Source: Siniperca chuatsi | Taxonomy: Eukaryota > Chordata > Actinopteri > Centrarchiformes > Sinipercidae | Direction of reading: 5' to 3' | Assembly (NCBI RefSeq): GCF_020085105.1 | Contig: NC_058045.1 | Span: 10,247,833-10,311,832, forward strand | Length of the DNA: 64,000 nt | Shown: one piece after another, positions 13,486 to 26,346 of the stretch | How the letters are laid out: each line of letters starts with the position of its first letter | Position numbering within the stretch: the first letter of the stretch is position 1 | Notes under the pieces: generated by a model | What the model saw: only the letters and a program-made list of their open reading frames with translations | What the model was told of the DNA's origin: nothing | Database searches by the model: none | Made by a program: the position numbers and the translations under genes

Positions 13486-16400
13486 ATGCCTCCGATACCA
13501 GTCGTGCCAGAGAACCACAGTCATGTACTGGCAGAGTTTGACTGCCTCGATCCACTTCTGTCTGCTCTCCGGTTAGACTCTGGCAGGCTCAAGGTAGGTT
13601 TCACCATCACATGTCTGAGTCAGTGTTAAAATGAAGATTTATAGTAGCTTATTATTTGATGTCTTTAAAGTACTACAGAGTGAAAAAATACTGAATTACC
13701 CTTACTATAAACAGTTAGTGGGCCTGTAACTCATGTACTTTGGACTCACAGTGCACTAGGTACAGATTAATAAATGTAATGTAATTAAAAACCCAACTGC
13801 TACAATCGACTTTAAAGGCAGAAAAATGTCTACCCGATTAAAACATCAGATCGTCGATCTGATGTTTTAAACGCAAATTACGTTAGCACAAAATATTTTT
13901 TTATCTAACAATGTATCTACTAGGGCTGCACAATTAATAGAAATATTATTGAAATCGCAATATGGCCAAGTGCAATATCCAAATCACAGAAGCTGCAATT
14001 TTTTGGTTTTAATATTTTTTTCAATGAAAATGAAAATTGTGATGCAAAAATTAGCATTCCTCTTTAAATGTGAATCATAACGCAATCGTAATTTCTGTCA
14101 AAATAATCGCAATATGATTTTTTTTTTTTTTTTTTTTTTCCCATATCGTGCAGCCTTAGTATCTACATGAACAGATGAGTCAACTCTTTTTAAATGTGAC
14201 TGTTGTGTTACAGTGCACCTGTTTGGCAGTGTCAAGGAAGTGGCTTGCATTAGGAACATCAGCAGGAGGGTTGCACCTGATTCAGAGGGAGGGCTGGAAA
14301 CAAAGGCTCATCCTCACTCACAAGGTAATATGTGACTGAGTACCTATTGCGCAGAAATAAAGAGTTGACTATTGTTCTGCTTTTAACTGACACAGCTGCA
14401 CATAATAAAGAATAGTGTTCTTATGTGTCAGTTTCTCTTAATTTCTTTTTAACTTCAAACCCATCGTGCGCTCATTTTCAGGAGGGATCTATCACTCAAG
14501 TGGCGTGTTGCCCTCATGATGAAGACTTTATCGCTGTTGCAACAAGGTTAGAATCTCTCCACCCTCAAACAAAATTCTCCCCATGTCATCTGGTGCCACT
14601 TTCCTCCTCTTCTCTCCTCTCCCACATATCTGTGTGTTTGGTTGTGTTGCCTGTATTGTTCACAGTGTTTGCTGTGTTTGTTTCTGCTCTAGTCAGGGTC
14701 TGGTGGTGGTGTGGGAGCTGCAGCTGGAGCGGCGGGGTCGTCCAGAGAGAGTCAGTGTGTCCTGGGAGCACCGAGGTCAGGCCATCACTGCACTCTGCTG
14801 GGACACCAGCATGCTTAGAGTTTTTGTCGGGGACTCAGGAGGCAAGGTGTCTTTTCTCCGTGCAGGATCCTCCAAGCTGGGCAAGGTGCTGAAAATTACT
14901 TTCCTCAATAAAAATGTACATAGTAAATGCAGCTTTTGAAAATGTTTAGACACTTTCTAGTTGATACACTAGCAGTTTTGTATAGTCTCAGAATGCAATT
15001 GAATCAGCAGGCCTTAATTCAAGCCCAGTGACGAGGCAAATTAATTCTCTGACCCTTCTAACCTGATTAGAGTCCACAATCACGGAGACCTTCAAGCAAC
15101 TCATGAAAGATCTAAAAATAAAGATAATTGACTCTTACTTACAAAGTAACGTTGTCTAATTCAGTCCCCAGACTTAAATATGAATTGAAAATTGGTGGTT
15201 TGATCTCAAACATTCATTGTGTGCAAGACAACCTAATATCTCTGAACAAGAAGCTCTCTGAGAGGGAGAGAGTGGGGGAAAGGTTGTAAGTCAGTTTGCT
15301 ACAAGAAGCCTTTGGCTGTGATTTCTTTGTAGTAGATGTTAACATCAAGTACTGTTTTTATGTCTTTGATAAGTGCTCTATAAATAAAGTTTTATTATCA
15401 TTATTATTATTATTAAATGTTGGTACATCATGCCACATTTGCTATTTGTTTTTATTTGAAGTTGATTTTCATCTCAAACTGAAATGCACTGCCTATCTGG
15501 CAGGTTGAACATTTATTTATTTTATTATTTAACAATTACTTATAACCTATTGTTACCTTTGAATAATGTTTTGCAGTAGCAGGTTGTAGCAAATAGGGTA
15601 AAATGTGCAAAACCACTGGCATAATGAATTAGGCGATTGCATTTTTTTGTTATGAGCTGTTTTCATATACAGTAGATGTGTCACATCTTTGTCTTAGCAA
15701 ATATGCCCATAATTACATCCATAAATGATTATTTATTTGATATTATTTTCTTTGTGTCTAGGGATCTGCATTCGTTATCTTCCCTGTTCAGACCGTCACC
15801 ACTGTGGACTCCAAAGTGGTTCAGCTCGGGTACCAAGATGGCCGCCTGATGGTGTCCTCCTTGAGCCGCTGCTACCTCTGTGACACAGAGAGGTGAGTAC
15901 AAGCATGGCTGCATCTCTGATAGACTGTCTTTAGGGAGAGACTCTCAGAGGGCACATGTTAATGCCCCCATATTGGTAAATTTGATAAATTTGATTGGTA
16001 AAAGTGATTTATTCTTCACTCATTAAAAAAAAAAAAAAAAAAAACTGATCTTGGCATTTGGTTTGTAAAGTATTATTTCGTGACCCTGCACAGGATAAGC
16101 AGGTATAGAAAATGGATGAAAGTAAAATTCATTTATTTTCTTTTTTAACGATTTTCTTTAAAATAATAATACAGCTGAATCTGAGTATTTGGGTAATAAA
16201 TTAATTAAGAAAATGGTAATTAAACTGGGTTCCCAAAACAGCTCTGTTTTGTCTTCATGTTGATCATTTTGCTAGCTCCTGTAAATGATTTCTGGACGTC
16301 TCTCAGCAGTGGTGTATTTTTCTGTCTTCACCTGCCTTCAGGGAGAAGTTCTGGCGTGTTGGAAATAAGGAGCGTGATGGGGAATATGGAGCTTGTTTTT

Positions 16401-19400
16401 TCCCTCAGAACAGGGGATTATTAGTTGGTCAGCCCCCTCTGCTGTACTGTGCCCGGCCGGGGTCTCGAATATGGGAGACCAGTTTTAATGGCGAGGTTCT
16501 GAGCACCCATCAGTTCAAACAGCCACTGGCCTGTCCTCCTCTACCTCTCATCACTTACAGGTACTGATTGTTCCTGCTTTTTAAGTTAAGTCTTCATTAA
16601 AAGGAAATAAAACTCATAATTTGTCTTTTGTTCCTCTGTTACCTGCAGAAATGAGCCACATTACAACCCAGTGCAGAAGAGCCCCCAGTCAATCGCGTTC
16701 CCTAAACTGCTTTATTTAGGGTAATGTTAGATATAATTTATATATTTTATTATCTGACTTGTTAGGCTTGTCAATTACTATTTTTTTTATCATATGTACA
16801 TTATTGAATGCAAGGCAAACATGTTAAATTAAATCAACCTCCGTCAAAAACATGGCATCATTGTTAAACAATAACTGCAAGTGAGTCTGTCACGTGAGTA
16901 ACTGTACATGTTATTTGTTTGTGTAGAGACCAAAACTTGCTGACCTGGACTGATTCAGCTATTTATATCTTCACACCTCAGAATGGACAAGTGCTTCTGT
17001 GGACTGAAGTCAAAGGTGTGCTTTGCTGCTTTCTCCAAAAATCCTTTGGAGCAGTTAAGCAAACATTTTATTCATAAACCTGTTCTCTGGTTTTGTAGAC
17101 TTGGTTGATATTGCAGTCTACCGCAGCGAGCTCTTCTGTCTCCATGGCAGTGGACGTCTATCCCACCTCTCCCTGTTATCTGCTGAGCGCTGTGTTGAGC
17201 GTCTACTACGGAGGGAGTTCTGGCCTCTGGCTGCTGTGGTCTGCTGTATGTTCCAGCACACAATCACCACCGGCAGGGTAAGATGGCTGCTACTGCCGCG
17301 CTAACTGGCCTTGTCTCTGTGTACAGTGTAACCTAGATTCCGGTCTTATCTGGGCTAAGCTGTTCATATGATTTTCTGACTTCCTGTGTGTGTTCCTAAG
17401 GATAAAGCACAGAATATACCTGTTCACCTGAGGTGTCTCACCTTGAATGGCCTGAGCATTAAAAGAAACAAAAATGTGCAGGTGCTAGATTTGGCTCCTG
17501 CTATTGACTAAGAAACAGTGTTATAATAAGGAATATCTCAGTAGTTAACATTATGATCTTCTTAACACAGCACATAAATAACCTGACTTTACAGTCCATA
17601 GTAGTTTGTATTAAAAATATGCACTATATGCCCCAGGTAAGTCTGGGTTGGTGTAAATAGTGAAAACCAAATGTAAAATGTACAGGTTAAAGTTTGAAGT
17701 AAATAATCAGACGTTGAGTAAGGGCTCACCTGTGTTGTATTGGGAGTGTTGTTAAAGCATTAATGAATGCCTTGCTCATCATTCCTGTTCAGGCCAGGAA
17801 ATCAATTCCCATCGACCGCCTTGAACATCTCAGGTCCCAGCTCAGTCCCAGCACACACCTGGAGCTGACTGGCCAGCTGGAGGAAGTCATCGCTAAACTA
17901 GAGCCCCTGGACTCCGCCTCCAGCAGCCGCAGAAGTAGCATCTCCTCACATGTAAGTTAAAGTAACTTACATAACTTTAGATGATAAACACCCCACTTCC
18001 ATTTCATTTATTTTTCTATGGGACCCATTGAATCATGTTGCTATGGATACCATTCAGTTAATGAAGGACAAGTGTGTGGTGAGGATTAGCAGGTTTCAAC
18101 AGTGGAACTAAACTTATATATATAGCTAACATTAGCCAGCAAGTGTTTTACACAGAAGCAGAGCGTTCTGTTGTAAAAAGAAATCTCCATTCAGTGCATT
18201 TGTAATTCTGTGAGCCAATTATAACTGAAGCACGCACCTTCTGTAAACCTGTATACACATGTAACAAATGAGTGTACTTATATCTGATATATCATTATCC
18301 AGGAGAGCTTCAACGTCCTGGACTGTGGAATCTATCGTGTAATCAGCCGCAGAGGAAGTCAGTCAGATGAGGAGACGAGCTCCCTCATCAATCACTCCAT
18401 GTCCGAGGAGGAGCGGCTCAAAGAGTTCAGTTTTGTGCAGGAGGAAGATCAGGTGGATCACGGTAAGACATCATCAGCTGCCAAATGATCAAATGTTGTC
18501 AATAATAATGACTGCTATCTTTAAATATACGAAATTCAATATATATTCAAATTCATATATAAGCAATTCCAGGGTTTTTGTCAATACTACTAAATGTTTA
18601 TATAATAATTACTAGTAATAATAATTATTAGTAATATAATAATTACCAGATGGAAGCAGGTTGAAGAGGGGGAATCATTGCCTGAGCATTATTTTATTAA
18701 GACATCACACAAAGAATGACTGCAAAAATGTAATGCTTGTTATTATGATATTTTTGGATATAAACTAATTTACCCTAACAAGGTAATTGTAATGATAATC
18801 GACACCTGTTTTGTATTATCTTCCTCTTAATTCTAATATTTTTATTTTTTTCTGCACACTGACACAAATATAAATAACGAAACACTGGAAGATTCTCTGG
18901 GTTGTTAGTTTATATATACCAGTTGTGCAGAGTGATATGGAGACAGTATCCAGCTGTACAGATTCAGAAGTCATGGTGTTTTCATCCGCTCTCAGTCAAA
19001 AAAAAATCTTCATCAGCAGAACAAATGAAACCCACGAAACCTGGCTGTGCTAATGCTAAAACAACGCAAGAATCAAACAAAAAATTAAAACTGCAATATA
19101 GAGAAGTAGAAAACAGTAATATATTACTCATCCAAAAAAAATTGTTCTTATAATATAGCAATACAAGCAAATTCAGCCTCGCAATCAGCCAGAACCTATA
19201 TTGATACCTGTCCAACAAGAAGAACAACAGAAAGAAAATGAAAAGGGAGGTTGCATCAACAGATATAAACTTTTGGGAGAAACAACTGATTAAGAAGATT
19301 TAAGTATATATAAGTAATATATTTAGAAAAAAATATATTTTGTTGATTCCAACTATGCCACTTACAAAAAAGGTCTAAATTTAAGCCCTTAGGTGATAGT

Positions 19401-19507
19401 GTTAACCGACACCACAGCAAACCAGAAACAAACAAATCTTATTATTATATCTTATTCACACACACTCTTTGTTGTTTCTTTATTCACTCCTTTTTCTCTG
19501 TTTCTGA

Positions 19508-19561
<54 letters not shown>

Positions 19562-22500
19562 TGTGTGTGTGTGTGTGTAGCAGGAACAAACTCCTTTTCC
19601 GCCTCTTCTGAGTTCAATGTGAAAAGAGAGTGAAGTTATTTTCAGTTTTATATCTAACACAAAAAACAAAACATGGAGGAAAAATGCCAAATAATAATAT
19701 TTGTATTTTGGCTTCTGAAAGATCTGTCAACATACACATGTGACGTGATAATAATTTTACTCTTTGACTTTATCTCCATTGTCCTAATGATCACATGTAC
19801 CTGTTTGTTATACCGTCTTGTATGTTTGCCTCTAAAATTAATATGTTTGTGATTTGATTTGAAAAATACATAAAATCATTGAATCAATAGTGTTGCTATG
19901 CTGTGCCACCTGATTTTCTGTGAGAGCTGAATGATCACTCTTAATGGCTGACATGCTTTACGAATATAATCTTCACTGTTAATATCAAGTTTCTTTTCTG
20001 TCCCATTGTATCACACATATATCACCATTTTGGTTCAGTTTTTCTGCATTCGTAGCATTTACGTTTCTTCTATAGTGGTGTCTGGCACCTCTGTTCCATC
20101 TGCTTGCATTATGTCGTCTTCCTCTTATCATTCCCCTCCAGTACTCCATCCATCTGTGTTTTTCCTCTGGCTCTTGCCCCCATCTTTATTCAGATCCACA
20201 GAGCAGTGAGCGTATGGAGGCTGAGCGATCTGAACAAGGCCTGCAGTTCCACCTCCCCCTCTCATTCCGCCCCAAACCCCCTCGCATCGCACTGCAGGCC
20301 GTCAAAGACAGGTGAACATCCAGAGAAACAAAGGACAGACATGCTAACAGTTTTGAATAGAAGAATGAAATTATTTGTGGATTGTACTTCTTTCATTTTC
20401 ATTTTTGTTATGAGGATTGAAACTTCTACAGTAACCTATTATTCAAGTGCAGCTGTGCTTTTAGACGGCTTACTTCCCCATTCCACTGAAGACCCACATT
20501 TAGTTTTTTAAAATTCACATTGTTCATCTGTGGCAGGTTTCATTTCAAAGCATCACACTCAGTCATTTGTCATATGAAACTGTCCACTGTTTGTAGTTCT
20601 GTTTGCCTTTCTGGTTGTCAGATTGTAAACCCATCTAATGTAATCTTATTGGTAAAAGGTTGTTTTATTATTCGATTTTCTTTTTGTCAGTGTTTCTAGT
20701 TTTGTTAAGAAGACAACCGAGAAGATCAACACCCTCCAGATGAACTCTGAGCTCTGGCAACGACCTGAATTCAGAGAGTGCGGACAGGCTGACACCGCAG
20801 GTCCATACTCGGAGGAAATGGACAATCAGTAAGTACGGACCTATAAAAATGGACTAAAACCAATTTCTACCGAGAACAGATGCGTATATGTTTTGTTGTT
20901 ATAATTGTTATAAAAGAAATAGAAAAATTAGTCCACAGATTAATTTCTTAATTTTTTTTTTTACTTTTTGGTCAAATAACAGTGAATTATATTTGTCGTC
21001 ACAGAGTTTATGATGAAATGCCTAACAGAGAGGCCGGCATGCAGGAACTTCAATCAGCGACAGAGCGTGCTATGTAAGTACTGCATACCGTTTTGTTAAA
21101 ATCCCCACTGCAAGGTTTCACAACCTTTTTACCCAGTTTTAATAGCAGAAACTACTTCTGAACTTACATTTGTATGTTACATTTTCATCAGCTCCCATAT
21201 ACAAGATCCTTTGGTGCTACTGGATCCAGTCTGCCTGGGAGAAACTCTGCTGGAGTGGCTGCTGGTGCTGGAGCGAATACTCGGACCTGTAGAGCACGGG
21301 GCAACTGCTGCTGGTAATTCAAACGTGGATGGACCAGGAGAGGAGAGGTGGGAGAGGGATTATCTAAACTCCTGCTCAGAGCAACAAAAGGAGTCTTCCT
21401 GCTCATCAGGAGAACCAACAGAGAGGATTACAGAGGAAAAGAAAAAAGAGTCTCCTGAGCTCGGAGAAAAAGAGGACCAGTGTGACTCCACCGAGGAGGA
21501 GCCTGAAGTTTCTAATGGGAGCCCTTCAGAGCCTGTTCGAGTGGTGTCTCCCAAACCTGTACCATCGGATCTCCTGGCTGATCTCACCCAGCTGGCAACG
21601 CTATACACGGAGCTGAGCTGCTTTAGAAACCAGGAGAATGAACAAGCATTGGGGTGCACAACTTTCCTGCGCCGCTACTTCTTTCTGCTGGACCAAGAGC
21701 GTGTGAGAAGAATGTGTCTGCTGTGCTTCCAGGAGCAGCCAGAGCTGCAGAGCTCCTTCACTGAGGCAATGCTAGGTCAGAAGCTTTTTTTTTTTCCCAG
21801 ATTTCAAATTTTACAAATACAGAAAGAAAAAACATAAAACACACATAAACAAGAAGTAAAAAAGCGTTGTTTGGGTGCCACTATTTGAAGTAAAAGTAAG
21901 TAAAAAATGTCGCAGATTACTAAATAAGTGAATTAGTTCAGATATTTCACAATTGGATCACGTCGTCACTAAGTAGTCAAGGAAAGAAACAGTTTTCCTG
22001 TTTTCAGAAATAAGGAAGTGTAGCTGTTCCATTTTAACAATAAAAAACTTTCATTCGTCATTTAACCATTTTTTTTAAACATAGAGAATCAACTTATTTC
22101 CAGTCTAGGGTTTTGTTTTTGTTTTGTTTTTTGCTGCAACCATGCCCAACATTAATACTTGTTGGTGGCTATACAAAAAACTCTTTGTCTTGTCAGAGTA
22201 GCCAAGTATTGCTAAGTGCAGATTTGGTTGGATCTCTTACCTTAGAAGTCTTGTAACCAATAATCACATAGAACAAAACAAAATCAAAATAAATGAGAAA
22301 GTGACCCCTCAGCTTTTTAATGCCTGCCACATAAAGTTGATACCGATTGTCCTCACTGTAGTTCTGAGATTGTGGAGCTTATAGACAACAAACTGTATTT
22401 ACAATTTATAATCCGATGCAATCCAGTCCCTTTTTTCAGACCTCATTTAAATCAGAGGCCCGTGCATCTCTGATACTCCAGTAGTTTAATCTAAAATGAT

Positions 22501-25500
22501 TTGGAAAATCAACTTTTTGTCGTTCTCGCTGTAGATCTCACTCAGTCCAGTAAGGTGGTGGAGGTTATTCAGAGAGGTGATTTGCTGAGATCACTGCGCA
22601 GTCTGAGAGAGCTGCAGCCCTGGAGTGCACCTCCTCTCCTCGCTCACTTGCACAGGTCAGTACATGTATTTTTTTCTAACACTTTTAGCATATACTTATA
22701 TCACAGTTGTGATGAACTTTGTAAAATAAGTTCACTGTGATATTATCTAGGCTGTATGAGAAGCATGGGGAGGCGGCTGTACGCTCGTTTACCCAGTTCT
22801 ATCCCACGATAACTCCTGCTGACGTAATGACCATGGCTCAGCAAAGCCACTTCCTGGCATACCTGGATAATCTGGTCCAATCACAAACTGAGGAGCACAG
22901 GTACATCTCCAGTTTCATCTTTTTGTCAAAGACAAAAAAGACATTGTCACAAGTCTCCTCGTTGCTGAATTTTACATTCATTTCTTCCTCTAGGTCTTCC
23001 TTTTTGCAGTCCCTGCTTGAACCAGAATCACTGAGACAGGATTGGCTGGAGCTGGCACTTACCCATGATACCCCTCGACGCTGTGATACCCTGACCCCTG
23101 ATGGACATCCCAGGTCTGGTTCTGTTAGTGTATATAAAATACAAAATAACATTTATGTACATTTTATTTATGTATTATGTATATGTATGTTAAATTCATT
23201 TTTAACTCTTACTTAAAGGCCCAATATGTTTTCAGTATGAGACTAGAAATCAACCAAATAATAAAAATACTATACCTGGATTGATGTGAACTAATAGTAT
23301 CTTAGTTCACGGGTACATTTGACAATTGGATTCTAAATTAGGTCACAACAAGGTAAAATAGAAAAGTGAAAGTAAAGTATAACAATAATTCTAACTGTGA
23401 ATTCATGTGATTCCTGCTGCAGGTGGCATTCTCATTGTTTCAGCTGGGGTTACGGACGCCTCCTGTCTCTCCTGATTGGTCTTCCTGCAGACCTGTCCTC
23501 CAAGCAGAAGATGGCAGAGACTTGTCGCAGTCACGGGTACTTCTGATTTTCTTTGACTCAACAGGACAGTCTTTTTTTAATTGCTGTTGATGTTTGGTAG
23601 TGAGTTTACTTTGTCAAATGTAACTTTCTGTATCGTGTGTGCAGGTACTGGACGGGCTACCTCTACCTCTGCCATGTGCTGCAGCGTCGCACAGAAGCGT
23701 TCTCCACCATCTGTCGGCTGGATGACATCAGTCTGCTGGAGGATCCGGAGGGTAAAACTGTTTCCCAAAATCTTTTCCTTTCACACTTTCATGCAGAATA
23801 AGAATTATAATCTGTAATGGGCTGAGAGGAGAGTTTGGCAACAGTGATGTGTGTCAGGGGTTACTGAAATCCACATCTACTGCATGGAAATCCAGTGCAC
23901 ATACATATGATGCGTTAGTAGTGCAGCATGTTTATCTAAACTACACACTGTAACCTCATCACACACAGACAAAGATGAACACAAATACACTAAAGTGGAT
24001 TTATTTTTCCAGGGGAAGTATTTAGACTGTGGTGATCCTTTGGAACAGTATTCTTTATATCATAGTGATAAACACTAAGTACAAATGGCAATAGAAATTC
24101 GAGTATGCTGTTGATAATGGTATAGCATGGCACTTATCCTTGTTTACCCCTGGAATTTATGCTCGGCTGGCCATTTGACGGTAACTTCCTGGTGATAAAC
24201 TTGGACATTTTTGGCTTAACAAGTTCTCTGTGAGTCTCATTTAGGGACGGGAGATAGACAGGGTCAGCCTGGCCTTTAGCACCACAAGACCAAGCTCCTG
24301 AGGTGGAGCACAGCTTTAGTGTCACTTTCCTCCTTTATCGTCATTGTTGAGAAATAAAAACATTTCAGCAACTTCAAACATTACAGCTGATTGTCTATGT
24401 AAACTTTCACAAAGTTTCACAAAGACAGAACCTCAAAATAAACGGCACTTTATGACCTGTAAAATCCTTCTTCAAGTAATACAGAGAACCAGATTGGCTT
24501 TCAGAAAAAAACAGTTGGGTGCAATGCCTGGTCCAAACAATGGTTCATCCTTTTTTACACTCAGTGTGTAGTTATACATCAGTAATGACACTGTCTGCAC
24601 TCATTGGAGTGGCTTCTCTGGCAACCACCCGAATGAGTTAAACGCACTCTAATTAAAGCACACTGGCTTGAGACATATTTCATAGTCTAATGTCTGTACT
24701 GGCTCTCTGTTATTTTCCAGGTGTTGAGCCCCAGACTTTGGAAGAGTGGAAGCACTTGATCCAGATATCTCAGCAGTGCAGCAGCGAGGTAGACTCAGAG
24801 CAGGTCACAGGTGTGAATGGGAGCAGCTGGTCCAGCGGCTCAGCAGACTGTGGTGGGAAGATCAGCCCGGAGAACCTGACCCTAATGCTGGCTCGGACAG
24901 CCGGGCCTGACTACGCCTTGACCGTCCTGGAGGAGTGTGGAGTGCAGCTGGTCCTTTCGCCGCACTCCAAACTGGTCTGCGAGCTGCTGAGAGTCACTGA
25001 GAAGAGGCAAAGGTGGGTCAGGGTGCTGATTACCAAACTGTCAAACTTTTATAAGCACATAGAATAGGAAGGAGTTCCAGCACTGTTTTCAAATATGCTT
25101 TTAGTTGTAGACAACAATGAAAATCAACTAAACATATACGTAAAATTCTCCATCAGGTGTTCTTGTGGCTCCTGACTAATGAGGGGATTTTTTTGGCATG
25201 ATGGGATTCTGTTTAACGGTTTGCAGCTGAGTGTGAAGCAGCTGGGATGAGAATCAGCTCTTCCAAATCTGAGGCCATGGTTCTTGACCGGAAAAAGGTG
25301 GTTTGCTCTCTTCGGGTAGGTGGGGAGTCCTTGCCTCAAGTGGAGGAGTTCAAGTATCTCGGGGTCTTGTTCACGAGTGAGGGACGGATGGAGCGTGAGA
25401 TTGACAGGCGGATCGGTACAGCGTCTGCAGTGATGCGGGCGCTGTATCGGACCGTTGTGGTGAAGAAGGAGCTGAGTCGAAAGACAAAGCTCTCGATTTA

Positions 25501-26346
25501 CCGGTCAATCTACGCTCCTGCCCTCACCTATGGTCATGAGCTCTGGGTAGTGACCGAAAGGACAAGATCGCGGATACAAGCGGCCGAAATGGGCTTCCTC
25601 CGCCCGAGTGGCTGGGCGCTCCCTTAGAGATAGGGTGAGGAGCTCAGTCACACGGGGAGCTCGAGTAGAGCCGCTGCTCCTCCACGTCGAGAGGAGCCAG
25701 CTGAGGTGGCTAGGGCATCTGATCCGGATGCCTCCTGGACGCCTCCTCGGGAGGTGTTCTGGGCATGTCCCACCGGGGCGGCCCCGGGAAGACCCAGGAC
25801 ACGCTGGAGGGACTATGTCTCTCGGCTGGCCTGGGAACGCCTCGGGATCCCCCCGGAGGAGCTGGAGGAAGTGTCTGGAGCGAAGGAAGTCTGGGAGTCC
25901 CTGCTTAGACTGCTGCCCCCGCGACCCGGCCCCAGATAAGCGGAAGAAAATGGATGGATGGATGGATGGATGGATGGGATTCTGTTTATCTTTTGAAGGC
26001 TTAAAATATTAGGAGAAATGCTATTTTGATCCATCAGCTTTATTAAATTTGCGTCTTGAAGAGAGCAGAATAAAACGTTTGAGAGGTTTCTCAGTTGTTT
26101 GGAGCGTGTGACAGTTCTCTTAGTGGTCTGAAAATCTCTTTTTAATAAGTAGATATTGAACCAAAAAGTCTGAAATTTTTTTCATTGTCATAAAAAAGGA
26201 CCACTAGAATCAAAGAGAATCAGTGTAATTTGAATGGACTTGATGTACCACAGTACAGTACTATTTCTTTTGTTTTCTGTTTCAGAGCGATGATCCAGAC
26301 GATGCTAGAGCGCTGCGATCGCTTCCTGTGGTCTCAGCATGCCTAA
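13486..26346 (+). CDS. hps5: Hermansky-Pudlak syndrome 5 protein, BLOC-2 subunit
   Basis: Twenty-two coding exons: 13486-13593, 14214-14324, 14482-14546, 14693-14885, 15762-15892, 16342-16560, 16649-16720, 16927-17015, 17099-17277, 17793-17951, 18303-18462, 20194-20311, 20691-20828, 21005-21073, 21192-21775, 22535-22655, 22751-22900, 22994-23113, 23423-23536, 23645-23751, 24721-25012 and 26286-26346. They encode 1119 residues (human 1129). HPS5 joins HPS3 and HPS6 in BLOC-2, which directs cargo to melanosomes and other lysosome-related organelles. The N-terminal WD40-like propeller is clear (PESHVLAEF-like start, [35 protein letters not shown]). It is followed by an [10 protein letters not shown] Ser-rich linker, an acidic variable region in the 584-nt exon, and a conserved C-terminus ending [10 protein letters not shown]. 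The start at 13486 gives [18 protein letters not shown], matching the family. An AATAAA signal is at 26745. Introns carry a MITE, LINE remnants and a Rex3-like insertion. Confidence 0.96.
13921..14158. mobile_element. hAT-like non-autonomous element (MITE), copy A
   Basis: The left end tagggctgcacaat and right end atcgtgcagcctta are inverted repeats. Perfect 8-bp target duplications (gtatctac) flank it at 13913-13920 and 14159-14166, as expected for hAT transposases. The body is A/T-rich with a T-run of about 23. It lies in hps5 intron 2, with its right end about 55 nt before the next acceptor. The family is shared with copy B at 42487-42831. Confidence 0.88.
15290..15415 (+). repeat. Short LINE-type 3' tail in hps5 intron 5
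   Basis: The sequence 'gtgctctataaataaagt' followed by an ATT-rich run matches the 3' terminus of fish L2-like LINEs and the SINEs that borrow them. The rest of the element is absent or too diverged to see. Confidence 0.45.
19507..19579. repeat. Compound microsatellite (TC)n(TA)n(TG)n
   Basis: Three adjoining dinucleotide tracts lie in the 1.7-kb hps5 intron between exons 18303-18462 and 20194-20311. The order TC, TA, TG is continuous. The rest of this intron shows no gene. Confidence 0.95.
25200..25988 (+). mobile_element. 5'-truncated Rex3-like LINE with 16-bp target duplication
   Basis: The inserted segment 25216-25972 lies between two identical 16-mers (gatgggattctgttta) at 25200-25215 and 25973-25988. 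It encodes the reverse-transcriptase C-terminus ([47 protein letters not shown]) and ends in a (GATG)n tail. This combination is known for Rex3-type elements of the RTE clade. The reading frame is broken at about 25597 and again near 25755, so it is a dead copy. It sits in the last hps5 intron in the sense direction. The exact family name rests on memory; LINE identity is sure. Confidence 0.88.

Noticed and set aside
21360-21659. Minus-strand 99-codon frame under hps5
   Set aside because: It is the antisense of the long acidic hps5 exon.
25247-25939. Protein-coding gene inside hps5
   Set aside because: It is the reverse-transcriptase end of a truncated LINE with frameshifts and target duplications.
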